From contig NC_017167.1 of NCBI RefSeq assembly GCF_000219875.1, positions 2,813,361 to 2,877,360 on the forward strand: DNA of 64,000 nt, written 5' to 3'. The translations under genes were made by a program, and so were the position numbers. Below the pieces are notes generated by a model. The model saw only the letters and a list, made by a program, of their open reading frames with translations. It ran no database searches and was not told the DNA's origin. Positions 27,121 through 35,548 of the stretch are shown piece by piece. Origin of the DNA: Alicyclobacillus acidocaldarius subsp. acidocaldarius Tc-4-1. Its GTDB lineage: Bacteria; Bacillota; Bacilli; Alicyclobacillales; Alicyclobacillaceae. Position 1 is the first letter of the stretch; every line of letters begins with the position of its first letter.

Positions 27121-27476
27121 CCTTCGACTGGACTTCGGATCACCGCGTGTATCTCGCCTGTGGCGCCACAGACATGCGCAAATCCATTGACGGACTCGCC
27201 GCACTCGTTCAGGCGTCGTTTCAACTCGATCCGTTTTCGCCATGCCTGTTTGTCTTCTGCAATCGGCAACGGGACAAGCTCAAAATCTTGCACTGGTCGC
27301 ACAACGGCTTTTGGCTGTACTATCGGCGCTTAGAGCGCGGTCGATTCGATTGGCCAGAGACAGGAGATGCCAAGACCATGGTGATCACACGGCGAGAGCT
27401 GAACTGGCTCCTGGATGGCCTGCCGCTCGAGCAGCCGAAAGCGCATCGAGCTGTGCATGTCCGTTCTGCGATTTAA
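27114..27476 (+). CDS. tnpB: IS66 accessory protein TnpB (copy B)
   Basis: Same 120-residue TnpB as at 20704-21066, starting at TTG 27114 within the end of tnpA. Family signatures [20 protein letters not shown] and [11 protein letters not shown] are intact. Confidence 0.88.
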   Translation: MLAFDWTSDHRVYLACGATDMRKSIDGLAALVQASFQLDPFSPCLFVFCNRQRDKLKILHWSHNGFWLYYRRLERGRFDWPETGDAKTMVITRRELNWLLDGLPLEQPKAHRAVHVRSAI

Positions 27477-27525
27477 GTAGGCCACCTCAGCAGGAATCGG
27501 ATCTAGGCCGTCGAATGCTTAGGGC

Positions 27526-28875
27526 ATGACGCAGGAGAACGGCACCATCCTCATGACCGAACAAGAATACGAAGCCCTTCAGCGAGAAAAGGAGCAATTG
27601 CGCCAACAGGTGGCCTACCTGGAGGAGCAGATCCATCTGCTCCGTCATCGTCTGTTTGGGGCTTCCAGTGAAAAGCGGCGCAAGACCCCGGCTGAGTCGG
27701 ACAGCGTCCAGCTCCCGTTGTTCAACGAAGCCGAAGTCGAGGCGGACGCCCAACCTTCGGAAGAGACCGGGGAAGCCGATGCAGAAGTGACGTCGGAAGG
27801 CGTGGAGACGGAGACCATCACGTATGAGCGCCGGAAGCCTCGTGCGGCACGGGAGCGTGACGCCTGGCTGTATCAGGGCGAAGCAGACGAGGTCGTCGAA
27901 TACCGACTGTCAGATGACGAGCGAGTCTGCTCGAAATGTGCGGGTGAGCTTCACGAGATGAGCCGTGAGATCACGCGACGCGTGAAAATCATCCCGGCGC
28001 AGATGAAAAAAGTCGAGTACGTGCGGTACGTGTACGCCTGCCGGCACTGTGAAGCGCAGGACGTGGAGACCCCTGTGGTGCGCGCGCCGATGCCGAGGCC
28101 GGTGCAGGCGAAGAGTCTCGCGACGCCAGAAGCGGTGGCATACGTGATGACGAAGAAGTTCGTCGACGGGATGCCATTGTACCGGCAAGAGCAACAGTTT
28201 GCGCGGCACGGGTATCCGCTGTCCCGCCAAACGCTGGCGAATTGGGTGGTGCACGCGGCGGAGACGTGGTTAGAGCCGCTCTATGCGAAACTTCGCCAAG
28301 TGCTCCTGGCTCAGCGCTATCTGCATGCGGACGAAACGACTCTGCAAGTGTTGCATGAAGCCGGGCGCGCGGCGCAGACCCAGTCGTACATGTGGGTGTA
28401 CCGGAGCGGTATGGACGGACCGCCTATGGTCCTGTACGACTACCAGGAAACGCGGAGCGCGGAGCATCCGCGACGGTTCTTGGCAGGGTTTCAAGGGTAT
28501 CTGCACGTGGATGGATACGCGGGCTATGAGGGCTTGCCGGATGTCACCCTTGTAGGATGTTGGGCACATGCGCGGCGAAAGTTTGACGAAGCCCTAAAGG
28601 CAGTGCCTCCCAAGGAGCGAAAGGGCAAGACGGCTGCCGAAGAAGGATTGTCGTATTGCAACGCGCTGTATGCGGTGGAGAAGAAGCTGAAGAACGCAAG
28701 CGCTGTCAACAGCGGATTAAAACTCCCCAAAAAAATCGCGCCCGATTCCCCAAAAACAGCGGATTCGATTCCCCAAAATCATCGCGATTCGTTCCCCACA
28801 CATGTGTTCGCTTCGTCTCTTGTTGCCGAGAATCCGTGCGTAACGCCAGCTCGCAGCTTGTCTTTCATGCGGTAA
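27526..28875 (+). pseudogene. tnpC: IS66 transposase TnpC (copy B), truncated by IS21
   Basis: The first 392 codons are the same as in copy A, up to KKLKNASA. At 28704 the frame enters IS21 terminal sequence and adds about 56 unrelated residues before stopping at 28875. The C-terminal region with the catalytic Glu (DNNRCERS) is absent, so the product should be inactive. Confidence 0.9.
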
Positions 28876-29173
28876 CTGTTGCCACGGATATTCACGGTCG
28901 TTGCATGATGCAACAAACGGTCGAGTAAGGCGGCGGCCAGGACCTGGTCGCCAAAGAGCGTTCCCCAATTCGTGAAACTCGTGTTGGACGTGATGAGCAA
29001 CGACCCTCGCTCGTACCTCTCTGAGACCAGCCGGAAAAAGTTCGCGGCGTCGAGCGCGTCAAGAGGCAAGTAGCCCACCTCATCACAGATCAGAATCTTT
29101 GGCTGCGTATAGACTCGGAGCCGCCTGTCCAGCCGCCCTTCTTGGTAGGCTCGGCGTAAATCGCTCACGAGTT
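28704..29173 (-). mobile_element. IS21-family element fragment
   Basis: The fragment begins TGTCAACAGCGGA, an IS21-style TG end, followed by four spaced copies of a (G)ATTCCCCAAAA-like box (about 28721-28800), the multiple terminal repeats bound by IstA. It then encodes the 3' half of istB. The istA gene and the other end are missing; the fragment stops at the IS256 end at 29174. Confidence 0.82.
28779..29173 (-). pseudogene. istB: IstB helper ATPase of IS21, C-terminal half
   Basis: About 130 codons of IstB: DLRRAYQEGRLDRRLRVY, the Walker B-type ILICDEVGYLPLD, SERYERGSLLITSNTSF (sensor 1) and LLDRLLHHATTVNIRGNSYR, which is the typical IstB C-terminus. The N-terminal half with the Walker A motif has been removed by the IS256 insertion at 29174, and the first residues of the open frame are encoded by IS256 end sequence. 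Confidence 0.88.
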
Positions 29174-30718
29174 GGTAGTGTCTCGTCAAGTGGTGGAATT
29201 TCACCGTGCGTGTCTCATGTGTGACATGGTCGGCTTTGACCCTTGGGAACCTTATCGACCGCCTTCACGCTTCGTCAAGGGACGCTTCGCTCGCCCCTCG
29301 GGCGCCCTTGACGGAGCGCTCGCCGGTCGATTCTAAGTCGTTAGGGCCAAAGCCTCGATGTGCGTGGGTTAGCACCACCTCGCCTCATGTGTCTATTTTT
29401 GTAACAGGGCTGCCGCTGCGAGCTGGGGCTTGTTCGGTTTGAGCTTGGCCATCGACTCCAAGCTGAAGTACCGCCGTGCCACGAGCCACTCTTCGTGTTG
29501 CTCCTGCAAAATCGCGCCTGCCAGTCGCAACACCGCGTCCCGGTTGGGGAAGATGCCCACGACGTCCATCCGCCTCCGCATCTCCCGATTCAGGCGCTCC
29601 AGCGGATTGGTCGAGCAGATCTGTCGCCAGTGCTCGAAAGGCAACGCCATGAACGCCAACACATCGTCTTCCGCATCGGACAGGATATCCATCGCCTTCG
29701 GGAATCTCCCCTTCAGCTCGGCCACGACGCGCCGGAGTTGCTCGCGAGCCGCCTCTTGGGACGATTGCGCAAAGATGGTCCGGAGGATGGATGCGACCAT
29801 CGCCTGCTCTTTCTTCGGCACCTGACTCAGCACGTTGCGCAGTGCGTGTACTTTGCATCGTTGCCAGGTTGCACCCGTGAGCACCTCGGCAATCGCCTGG
29901 CGCAAGCCCGCGTGCGCGTCGCTGACAACCAATCGCACGCCTCGAAGTCCACGTGCCTTCAGCTTCCGGAGAAAGTCCGTCCAAAATGCGCCATCCTCGC
30001 TCGTGCCGACGTCAAACCCAAGCACTTCTCGCTCGCCGGTGTCCGTGACCCCGATCGCAATCACCAAGGCCATGCTCTGCACGCGACCGCCTTCCCGAAC
30101 CTTCGGGAAGGTAGCGTCGAGCCACACGTACGGATACTCATGTTCCAGCGGCCGTTCTTTGAACTGTTGCACGACCTCGTCCATCTGCTGACACAGACGG
30201 GAAACTTCACTTTTGCTGATGCCCTCCAGCCCCAGGGCTCGCACTAGGTCGTCAACCTTGCGGGTGCTCACGCCCTTCACATATGCTTCCTGGATGACAG
30301 CCGCCAACGCTTGCTCCGCTCGTCTCCTGGGCTCGAGCAACGAAGGGAAGAAGCTGCCTTGGCGAAGTTTCGGGATCTTCAGGTCTACGGTTCCAAGGCG
30401 TGTATCCCACGTGCGGGAGCGCGAACCGTTTCGTTGCGTGACACGGCTTTCGGTTCGTTCATAGCGTTCAGCTCCGATTTTCTCCGCTGCTTCCGCGTCG
30501 ATCATGAATTGGGCGATCAGTCGCATGAGCTCACGTAAGACGTCGATGTGATCCTCATCTTGCATCTTGCGAATCCATTCCAAAACTGCGAAACTGTTGA
30601 GCGAAGCCATCGTGCGTACCTCCTACTTTTGGTGTTGGTCACACTTCAGTAGACACGCACGGTGGCTTCGTCGTCAATTGGGGTCGACCGATTTTACACC
30701 ACTACTTGAGACTCTAAC
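29174..30718 (-). mobile_element. IS256-family element, intact transposase
   Basis: An element of about 1.54 kb. Left and right ends pair as GTGTCTCGTCAAGTGGTGG and (read inward) GAGTCTCAAGTAGTGGTGT, 17 of 25 positions matching over the full repeat. No convincing target duplication is seen, which suggests that recombination with other copies has changed a flank. Its left 65 bp also occur alone at 26153. Confidence 0.85.
29393..30610 (-). CDS. IS256-family (mutator) transposase
   Basis: A full-length 405-residue transposase. Landmarks are RNGSRSRTWDTRLGTVDLKIPKLR near residues 60-85, the DDE residues in YVWLDATFPKV and VVSDAHAGL, the C/H block WQRCKVHALRNVL, and the C-terminal Glu in NPLERLNREMRRRMDVVGIFPN. 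No stop or shift interrupts it, so it may be active. It is only distantly similar to the transposase at 23147-24367. Confidence 0.93.
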   Translation of the reverse strand: MASLNSFAVLEWIRKMQDEDHIDVLRELMRLIAQFMIDAEAAEKIGAERYERTESRVTQRNGSRSRTWDTRLGTVDLKIPKLRQGSFFPSLLEPRRRAEQALAAVIQEAYVKGVSTRKVDDLVRALGLEGISKSEVSRLCQQMDEVVQQFKERPLEHEYPYVWLDATFPKVREGGRVQSMALVIAIGVTDTGEREVLGFDVGTSEDGAFWTDFLRKLKARGLRGVRLVVSDAHAGLRQAIAEVLTGATWQRCKVHALRNVLSQVPKKEQAMVASILRTIFAQSSQEAAREQLRRVVAELKGRFPKAMDILSDAEDDVLAFMALPFEHWRQICSTNPLERLNREMRRRMDVVGIFPNRDAVLRLAGAILQEQHEEWLVARRYFSLESMAKLKPNKPQLAAAALLQK

Positions 30719-31318
30719 CCGCGCCATATCAAGGGTGCTGTCAAACTTAATGAGACTTTTTGGGACGATGTTCACAAGGACTTGTTGTTCTAATGGCTTG
30801 CTTTCACTCTTAAACGATGAGAAAATAGAGGATAAAGTGTGTTGTGAATTAACGTCCACAACATTTCCAGCGCGAAATAAGCCATAGCCAAACTCGATAC
30901 TGTAAAAATCCCGCGAAGCAACTTTTCACCGATAAATTTACGTGACCATGCTACCAACGCCGAAATACCTATACACCAAGCAAATGCTCCCACAGAAAAA
31001 CCGAGGAATAAAAACAACAGTTTATCCATCAACGGCATATCTGCGATATGTGTAGCAAATCCACCACCAATACCACCCCAGAAGGCAATGCCAAACGGGT
31101 TAGCTAACGAAAAAATGATTCCCGTAATAAAGTCCCGCTGTTCCTTCTTACTACTGTCCAATTTCAAATCAATTGACTTGCGAGCGTCCAGGAATGACAA
31201 CCATGCCATTCGAAGCAAAAAGGTTACTCCTGCGATGCCCAGAATAATCTGTACGGGCAAAAAATGAAATACAAGTGCAACTCCCGTCAAGCCAATAATT
31301 GCCCACATCAAATCCCCT

Positions 31319-33000
31319 CCTGAATCCGTGACAGGGCCGATGGAAAGAGGCTGATGTGTGTTCTCGCAAGCCCCTTCACTGCGATTTCACGGATGTACAT
31401 TCAATTTTCTTAGGGATTGTGAATATCGGTTGGAGCCAGTGCGGCGAAAAGGCAGATGTCCCCCCTGGACTCGTGAATGGTTGGGTTCGGTTTCCATGTC
31501 AGGTCATATGCAGTGTCTTTGCTCGACACAGTTCACGTTACGCAAAGGCCAAGTACAATCGCCGAAATGCCGGGAGCCATCGATTCCCGTACCCCAATTT
31601 CAGCTTGGTCTGTCTGGCGTGTCGCACCATCTTCGCAGCCAGTGTCATCAGGTTCTGAATCACAGTCCGGATCCGGCGACGTTCTGCCTTTTTTCGTAGC
31701 GGCGCATCATTTCGCTTCAGACTCTCCTGGCCGATCACTCGCAGCAGATTGTACGCCACGCATACAAAGTGCAATACCAAGTTGTTCGTGGCGAATTTAC
31801 CCGAGGGCAGCCGCTCGGCGTCCAGATCCGTCTTGATTTCGCTGTGGAACTGTTCCATCACGGCGTGGTCGTGATACAGGCGAATGATCACAGCCGGGTC
31901 ATCCGGCAGTGAGGTCCAGTAGGCGCTGACCTCAATGTCCGGTACCAATAAGATTTGGCCGTCGGCCGTCATGGTCCGTTCGATAACTTCGAACACCATG
32001 CGAACTGGTTCGGATACACCCTTGACGGGACACATCAGCGAACCATGATATACCTTCTTGCCGGGACGAGGTTCATGACATGTCCCGTGTCGCTGGGCAA
32101 TCACAAGCCAGGCCTCGGGGCTCTCCTTTCGCAAGTTGCGCTTGATGATGAACTCGGCCCTGCTGTCCTGGGAGCGACACACGGCGATGTTTTCTGCACT
32201 GTCATTGCCGGCATCCAGACGAACCAGAAGCGGGAGGTCCGTCACCTGCCTTGCATACTGAATACTCTCCCGCAGGAAAGTCGACGTGCCCTTTTGTACG
32301 TGGGTACTGCCTTCACGCAACTGGACATTGACCACGTAGCCCTCTTGGCCAAGGTAAGCAAAGATGGGAGCATATCCGTCGTGCCCCTTGTATGTACGGG
32401 ACACGCCTTCCTTCTTCGTGCCGGAATTATCAAAGGGACTGACGTCGATATCCAGCGGGATGTAAGTTCGACGCTCTGCAGGCACGCCCAGTTCAATCGG
32501 ATGCAGAGTTACATCGAGGGCTCTCAGGAGCCTTGCGGACTCTTCCCGGAGAATGGACTCCCAGCCGGATTTTCCGGCAACCATGTCCAAACGCTGGCGC
32601 AGCGTCGGGCTCGAAGGCACGTTGTCTACTTGCAGTGCGATCATGAAAAACTCGTCATCTCGAAACGCTTCGATGTGGTCGAAGTCGGTCTTGCCTTGGC
32701 AAAGCAGCCCGATGTATGAGTATGCCACGTCCCGGTTTGAAATATCCGGTTTGCCCATACCAGGCAGGCGGGTCTGATTCAACCGCTCGCCGATTCTGGT
32801 TTTATCAAGCAACACGCCGACAAGGGTCATTCCCGAATGCGTGACGATGACTTCATCGGATTCTTCAATGATGAAACGCAAGTGGTTCACCCCGATGGTG
32901 AAGAGGGATTGAATACAGCCGATATCCGAACTATCTCAATTCTACAGGACCAACCACGAGCGCTTCAGCAATTTTCGCACCTACTCGTCACGGATTCAGG
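31319..33000 (-). mobile_element. IS1380-family element inside the LysE-type gene
   Basis: A 1682-bp element with perfect 14-bp inverted repeats, CCTGAATCCGTGAC, and one transposase gene. ATCCCCT is present on both sides (31312-31318 and 33001-33007) as a direct repeat; 7 bp is longer than the 4-5 bp usually given for this family. Removal restores the host reading frame. Confidence 0.92.
31538..32890 (-). CDS. IS1380-family transposase
   Basis: A 450-residue DDE transposase: DVAYSYIGLLCQGKTDFDHIEAF near residue 55-75, DIDVSPFDNSGTKKEGVSRTYKGHDGYAPIFAYLG, LLVRLDAGNDSAENI, and EQFHSEIKTDLDAERLPSGKF with HFVCVAYNLLRVIGQ towards the C-terminus. This order is typical of IS1380. The frame is intact, so the element may still be mobile. 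Confidence 0.92.
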   Translation of the reverse strand: MNHLRFIIEESDEVIVTHSGMTLVGVLLDKTRIGERLNQTRLPGMGKPDISNRDVAYSYIGLLCQGKTDFDHIEAFRDDEFFMIALQVDNVPSSPTLRQRLDMVAGKSGWESILREESARLLRALDVTLHPIELGVPAERRTYIPLDIDVSPFDNSGTKKEGVSRTYKGHDGYAPIFAYLGQEGYVVNVQLREGSTHVQKGTSTFLRESIQYARQVTDLPLLVRLDAGNDSAENIAVCRSQDSRAEFIIKRNLRKESPEAWLVIAQRHGTCHEPRPGKKVYHGSLMCPVKGVSEPVRMVFEVIERTMTADGQILLVPDIEVSAYWTSLPDDPAVIIRLYHDHAVMEQFHSEIKTDLDAERLPSGKFATNNLVLHFVCVAYNLLRVIGQESLKRNDAPLRKKAERRRIRTVIQNLMTLAAKMVRHARQTKLKLGYGNRWLPAFRRLYLAFA

Positions 33001-33232
33001 ATCCCCTAATAAGGCTCCAAGTTGCACCAAAAACGCTGGGACAAAACCTCTCTGTAATCCCCTGCGTAATGCTTCGGTATTCACTGCTCCAGGAGCCGCA
33101 CTGTAAACAAAGCCAAGTACACATGCTGTGATGAGTAAAGCTATCATCTGTAAACCCCTTTCTCAGCAACGATAGCGGAAGAACACCGTCTCTCCCTTGT
33201 TCTTATGGCTACGCCTCGTTCCACTTTTAATA

Positions 33233-33242
33233 GAGTGCACTC
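33233..33242. promoter_or_regulatory. 10-bp palindrome upstream of the LysE-type gene
   Basis: GAGTGCACTC is a perfect palindrome about 85 bp upstream of the exporter's start and may be a regulator site. Without a recognisable promoter nearby this is weak. Confidence 0.25.
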
Positions 33243-33271
33243 GATGGCTTTCTCGTCAACATCAAGCCTCA

Positions 33272-33298
33272 GAATTTACACCACCAATTGAGACTTTA
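33272..33298. repeat. Solitary IS256-type right end
   Basis: GAATTTACACCACCAATTGA followed by GACTTTAAC closely resembles the right end of the IS256 element at 30690-30718 (GATTTTACACCACTACTTGA, GACTCTAAC), in the same orientation. No transposase is attached. The AT-rich LysE segment therefore lies between two like-oriented IS256 ends. Confidence 0.65.
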
Positions 33299-33398
33299 AC
33301 GCTGCACGAATGCATGATGTTGTGGCTTCTCCTTCCATACACGATGAATACGAGTACATGGATGGCGTAAACGAGGTACTTGAGCGACGCGGAGTATC

Positions 33399-33438
33399 CA
33401 TTAATAAACAGGCGAACCGGGGCTCTCCCGGTCCGCCT
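33399..33438 (-). terminator. Terminator of the glmS transcript
   Basis: On the minus strand GGCGGACCGGG pairs with CCCGGTTCGCC across a 4- to 5-nt loop, followed by TGTTTATTAATGG. It begins within 10 bp of the glmS stop. Confidence 0.8.
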
Positions 33439-33445
33439 CTCGTCT

Positions 33446-35275
33446 TCATTCCACCGTCACGCTCTTCGCCAGGTTCCGCGGCTTGTCGACGTCGTTGCCC
33501 CGCGCCACCGCGGCGTAGTACGCCAGCAGTTGCAGCGGAATCACCGCCGCCACGGGCGCGAGGAGCGGCATCGTCTTGGGCAAATAGATCACTTCGTCCA
33601 CCGTCTTCTCGAGGTCCTCGTTGCCCACCCACGTGAGCCCGAGGACGAACGCGCCGCGCGCCTTCACCTCGACGATGTTCGACAGCGTCTTTTCATACAG
33701 TTCCGGCTGCATCGCGAGCGCAATGACCGGCACGCCATCCGTGATGAGCGCCAGCGTCCCGTGCTTCAGTTCGCCCGCCGCGTACGCCTCTGCGTGAATG
33801 TAGGAGATTTCCTTGAGCTTCAGCGCGCCTTCGAGCGACACCGCGTAGTCGATGCCGCGCCCGATGAAGAACGTGTCGTGCGCATCCTTGTAGCGCTTCG
33901 CAAACGACTCAATTTGCGGCGCCGTGTCCAGCACCTGCTCCACGACCTGGGGCAGATTGTCGAGCGCCGCCAGCACCTCGCGCGCCTTCTCCTCCGCGAG
34001 CGTGCCGCGGCTCAATCCGAACCGCACGGCCAACAGATAAAGCGCCACGAGCTGTGTGGTATACGCCTTCGTCGAAGCCACGGCGATCTCCGGCCCCGCC
34101 CACGTGATGATGGTGCAGTCCGCCTCGCGCGCGGCCGAGCTGCCGACCACGTTCGTGATGGCCACCACGCGCACGCCGCGCTTCTTCATCTCCCGCATCG
34201 CTGCGAGCGTGTCCGCCGTCTCACCCGACTGCGTGATGGCGATGACCAGCGTGTGGTCCGTCACGATGGGATCGGAATACCGGTATTCGGACGCAATCTC
34301 CACGTTGACGGGAATACGCGCGAACGCCTCGATGGCGGCCTTACCCACGAGGCCCGCGTGCCACGACGTGCCGCATGCGACGATGTGAATCCGGTCGATG
34401 GCCCGGATGTCCTCATCCTCAAGGCCGAGTTCCGGAAGCTCCACGCGGCTGAGATCCTCCGACACCCGGCCGCGAAGCGTATCCCGAACCGCGCGCGGCT
34501 GCTCGTGGATCTCCTTCAGCATGAAGTGGGGATAACCCCCGCGCTCCGCGCTGACGGCGTCCCAGGTGACGTGATACACCTCTTTCTTCACAGGCTCGCC
34601 GTCCATCGTGAAGCACTCGACGCCGTCGCGCCGCAGGACGGCCATTTCGCCGTCCTCCATCACGTAGATGTCGCGCGTATATTCGAGAATGGCCGGGATG
34701 TCCGACGCCACAAAGTTCTCCTTCTCGCCGAGACCGATGATCATCGGGCTTGCGCGGCGAATGGCGACGATCTCGTCCGGGTGGTCCTTCGCCATGACGA
34801 CGAGCGCATACGCGCCGCGGATCCGCTTGCCGACCGCGATCATGGTCTCGAACAGATCGCCGTTATACATCTCTTCAATGAGGTGCGCCACGACCTCCGT
34901 GTCGGTCTCGGACCGGAACTCGTGCCCGAGCGCCACGAGCTCTTCGCGCAGCGAGAGATAATTCTCCACAATGCCGTTGTGCACGATGGCGAATCGGCCG
35001 CTGCAGTCCTGATGCGGATGCGCGTTCTCGTCCGACGGCTTGCCGTGCGTCGCCCACCGCGTGTGGCCGATGGCGATGTGGCCCGAGATGGGCATCTCCG
35101 CGAGCTTTTCTTCCAGATTCGACAGGCGGCCCACCGCCTTCACAATCCGGATGTTCCCGTCCGCCAGCGCAGCCACGCCGGCCGAATCATAGCCTCGATA
35201 TTCGAGCTTCGCCAAGCCGCCGACGACGACGTCTTTGACATTCCTTGGGCCGATATAGCCGACGATTCCACACAT
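33446..35275 (-). CDS. glmS: Glutamine-fructose-6-phosphate aminotransferase GlmS
   Basis: Cytoplasmic enzyme making glucosamine-6-phosphate from fructose-6-phosphate and glutamine, the first step towards peptidoglycan amino sugars. It is 609 residues. The N-terminal nucleophile Cys follows the initiator Met (MCGIVGYIG); the glutaminase motifs GHTRWATHGKPS and HPHQDCSGRFAIVHNG follow; two SIS isomerase domains cover about residues 285-600 (CGTSWHAGL, ITQSGETADT) and the C-terminus is AKSVTVE. The start is ATG 35275 after AAGGAGG. The leader holds a glmS ribozyme. Confidence 0.96.
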   Translation of the reverse strand: MCGIVGYIGPRNVKDVVVGGLAKLEYRGYDSAGVAALADGNIRIVKAVGRLSNLEEKLAEMPISGHIAIGHTRWATHGKPSDENAHPHQDCSGRFAIVHNGIVENYLSLREELVALGHEFRSETDTEVVAHLIEEMYNGDLFETMIAVGKRIRGAYALVVMAKDHPDEIVAIRRASPMIIGLGEKENFVASDIPAILEYTRDIYVMEDGEMAVLRRDGVECFTMDGEPVKKEVYHVTWDAVSAERGGYPHFMLKEIHEQPRAVRDTLRGRVSEDLSRVELPELGLEDEDIRAIDRIHIVACGTSWHAGLVGKAAIEAFARIPVNVEIASEYRYSDPIVTDHTLVIAITQSGETADTLAAMREMKKRGVRVVAITNVVGSSAAREADCTIITWAGPEIAVASTKAYTTQLVALYLLAVRFGLSRGTLAEEKAREVLAALDNLPQVVEQVLDTAPQIESFAKRYKDAHDTFFIGRGIDYAVSLEGALKLKEISYIHAEAYAAGELKHGTLALITDGVPVIALAMQPELYEKTLSNIVEVKARGAFVLGLTWVGNEDLEKTVDEVIYLPKTMPLLAPVAAVIPLQLLAYYAAVARGNDVDKPRNLAKSVTVE

Positions 35276-35296
35276 GAAGCAGGTATCCTCCTTCAT

Positions 35297-35441
35297 CCGA
35301 TCTGCTCGCCTCTGTCCCACCGGTCGCCCGATGGATTTCAGGCTTCGCTTGCGGCGCGATCGGATTGGCGCCGGGAGGCATCCGCCGAATCTTTCGCCGA
35401 CCTCCTCCGCGTCAACTCGGCCACAGCCGAGTCCAGGCGCT
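35297..35441 (-). ncRNA. glmS ribozyme (glucosamine-6-phosphate-activated self-cleaving leader)
   Basis: The minus strand carries the conserved core A-GCGCCTGGACT, a short P2 stem (CGGC / GCCG), AGTTGACG, then GGAGGAGG...ATTCGGCGGATGCCTCC, matching the Bacillus glmS ribozyme block by block. Cleavage would fall between 35441 and 35440. A final helix near CCGATC (35297-35302) closes the 3' end just before the Shine-Dalgarno. Glucosamine-6-phosphate would trigger self-cleavage and mRNA decay. Confidence 0.88.
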
Positions 35442-35548
35442 TGACATGCGCTGCGTATAAGATTCACAGCCGCATGTGACATTCTACGAGAAAACGCCCA
35501 TCGGGTTCCTCGCCTGGCATCCCTCCCTTCAGTGGACCTCACATAGGG

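Larger units (their letters stand above)
26706..28703 (+). mobile_element. IS66-family element, truncated copy B
   Basis: Its left end and the following 1998 bp match copy A at a constant offset of 6410 bp; I found no difference, and the encoded proteins are the same. The element is cut at 28704 by the end of an IS21-type element, so the 3' third of tnpC and the right terminal repeat are lost. The left flank is the IS1634 fragment. Confidence 0.92.
30790..33147 (-). pseudogene. LysE/RhtB-family exporter, split by IS1380
   Basis: Amino-acid exporter of the LysE/RhtB superfamily. The first 49 codons (33147-33001: MIALLITACVLGFVYSAAPG, VNTEALRRG, QLGALLGD) carry the family's N-terminal PG-x-V-N motif. 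The remaining codons (31311-30790) resume as LMWAIIGLTGVAL, then SLANPFGIAFWGG and the later helices. Removing IS1380 (31319-33000) and one copy of the duplicated ATCCCCT restores one frame of 222 residues. The gene is AT-rich and lies between two IS256-type ends, so it was probably imported before being broken. Confidence 0.9.

Noticed and set aside
33310-33400. Plus-strand frame MHDVVASPSIHDEYEYMDG between the IS256-like end and glmS
   Set aside because: It looks slightly protein-like but lacks a start signal and runs into the glmS terminator; possibly the end of a lost gene, but not supportable.
33380-35479. 699-codon plus-strand frame opposite glmS
   Set aside because: Antisense shadow of glmS; low-complexity His/Arg/Asp composition and no ribosome-binding site.
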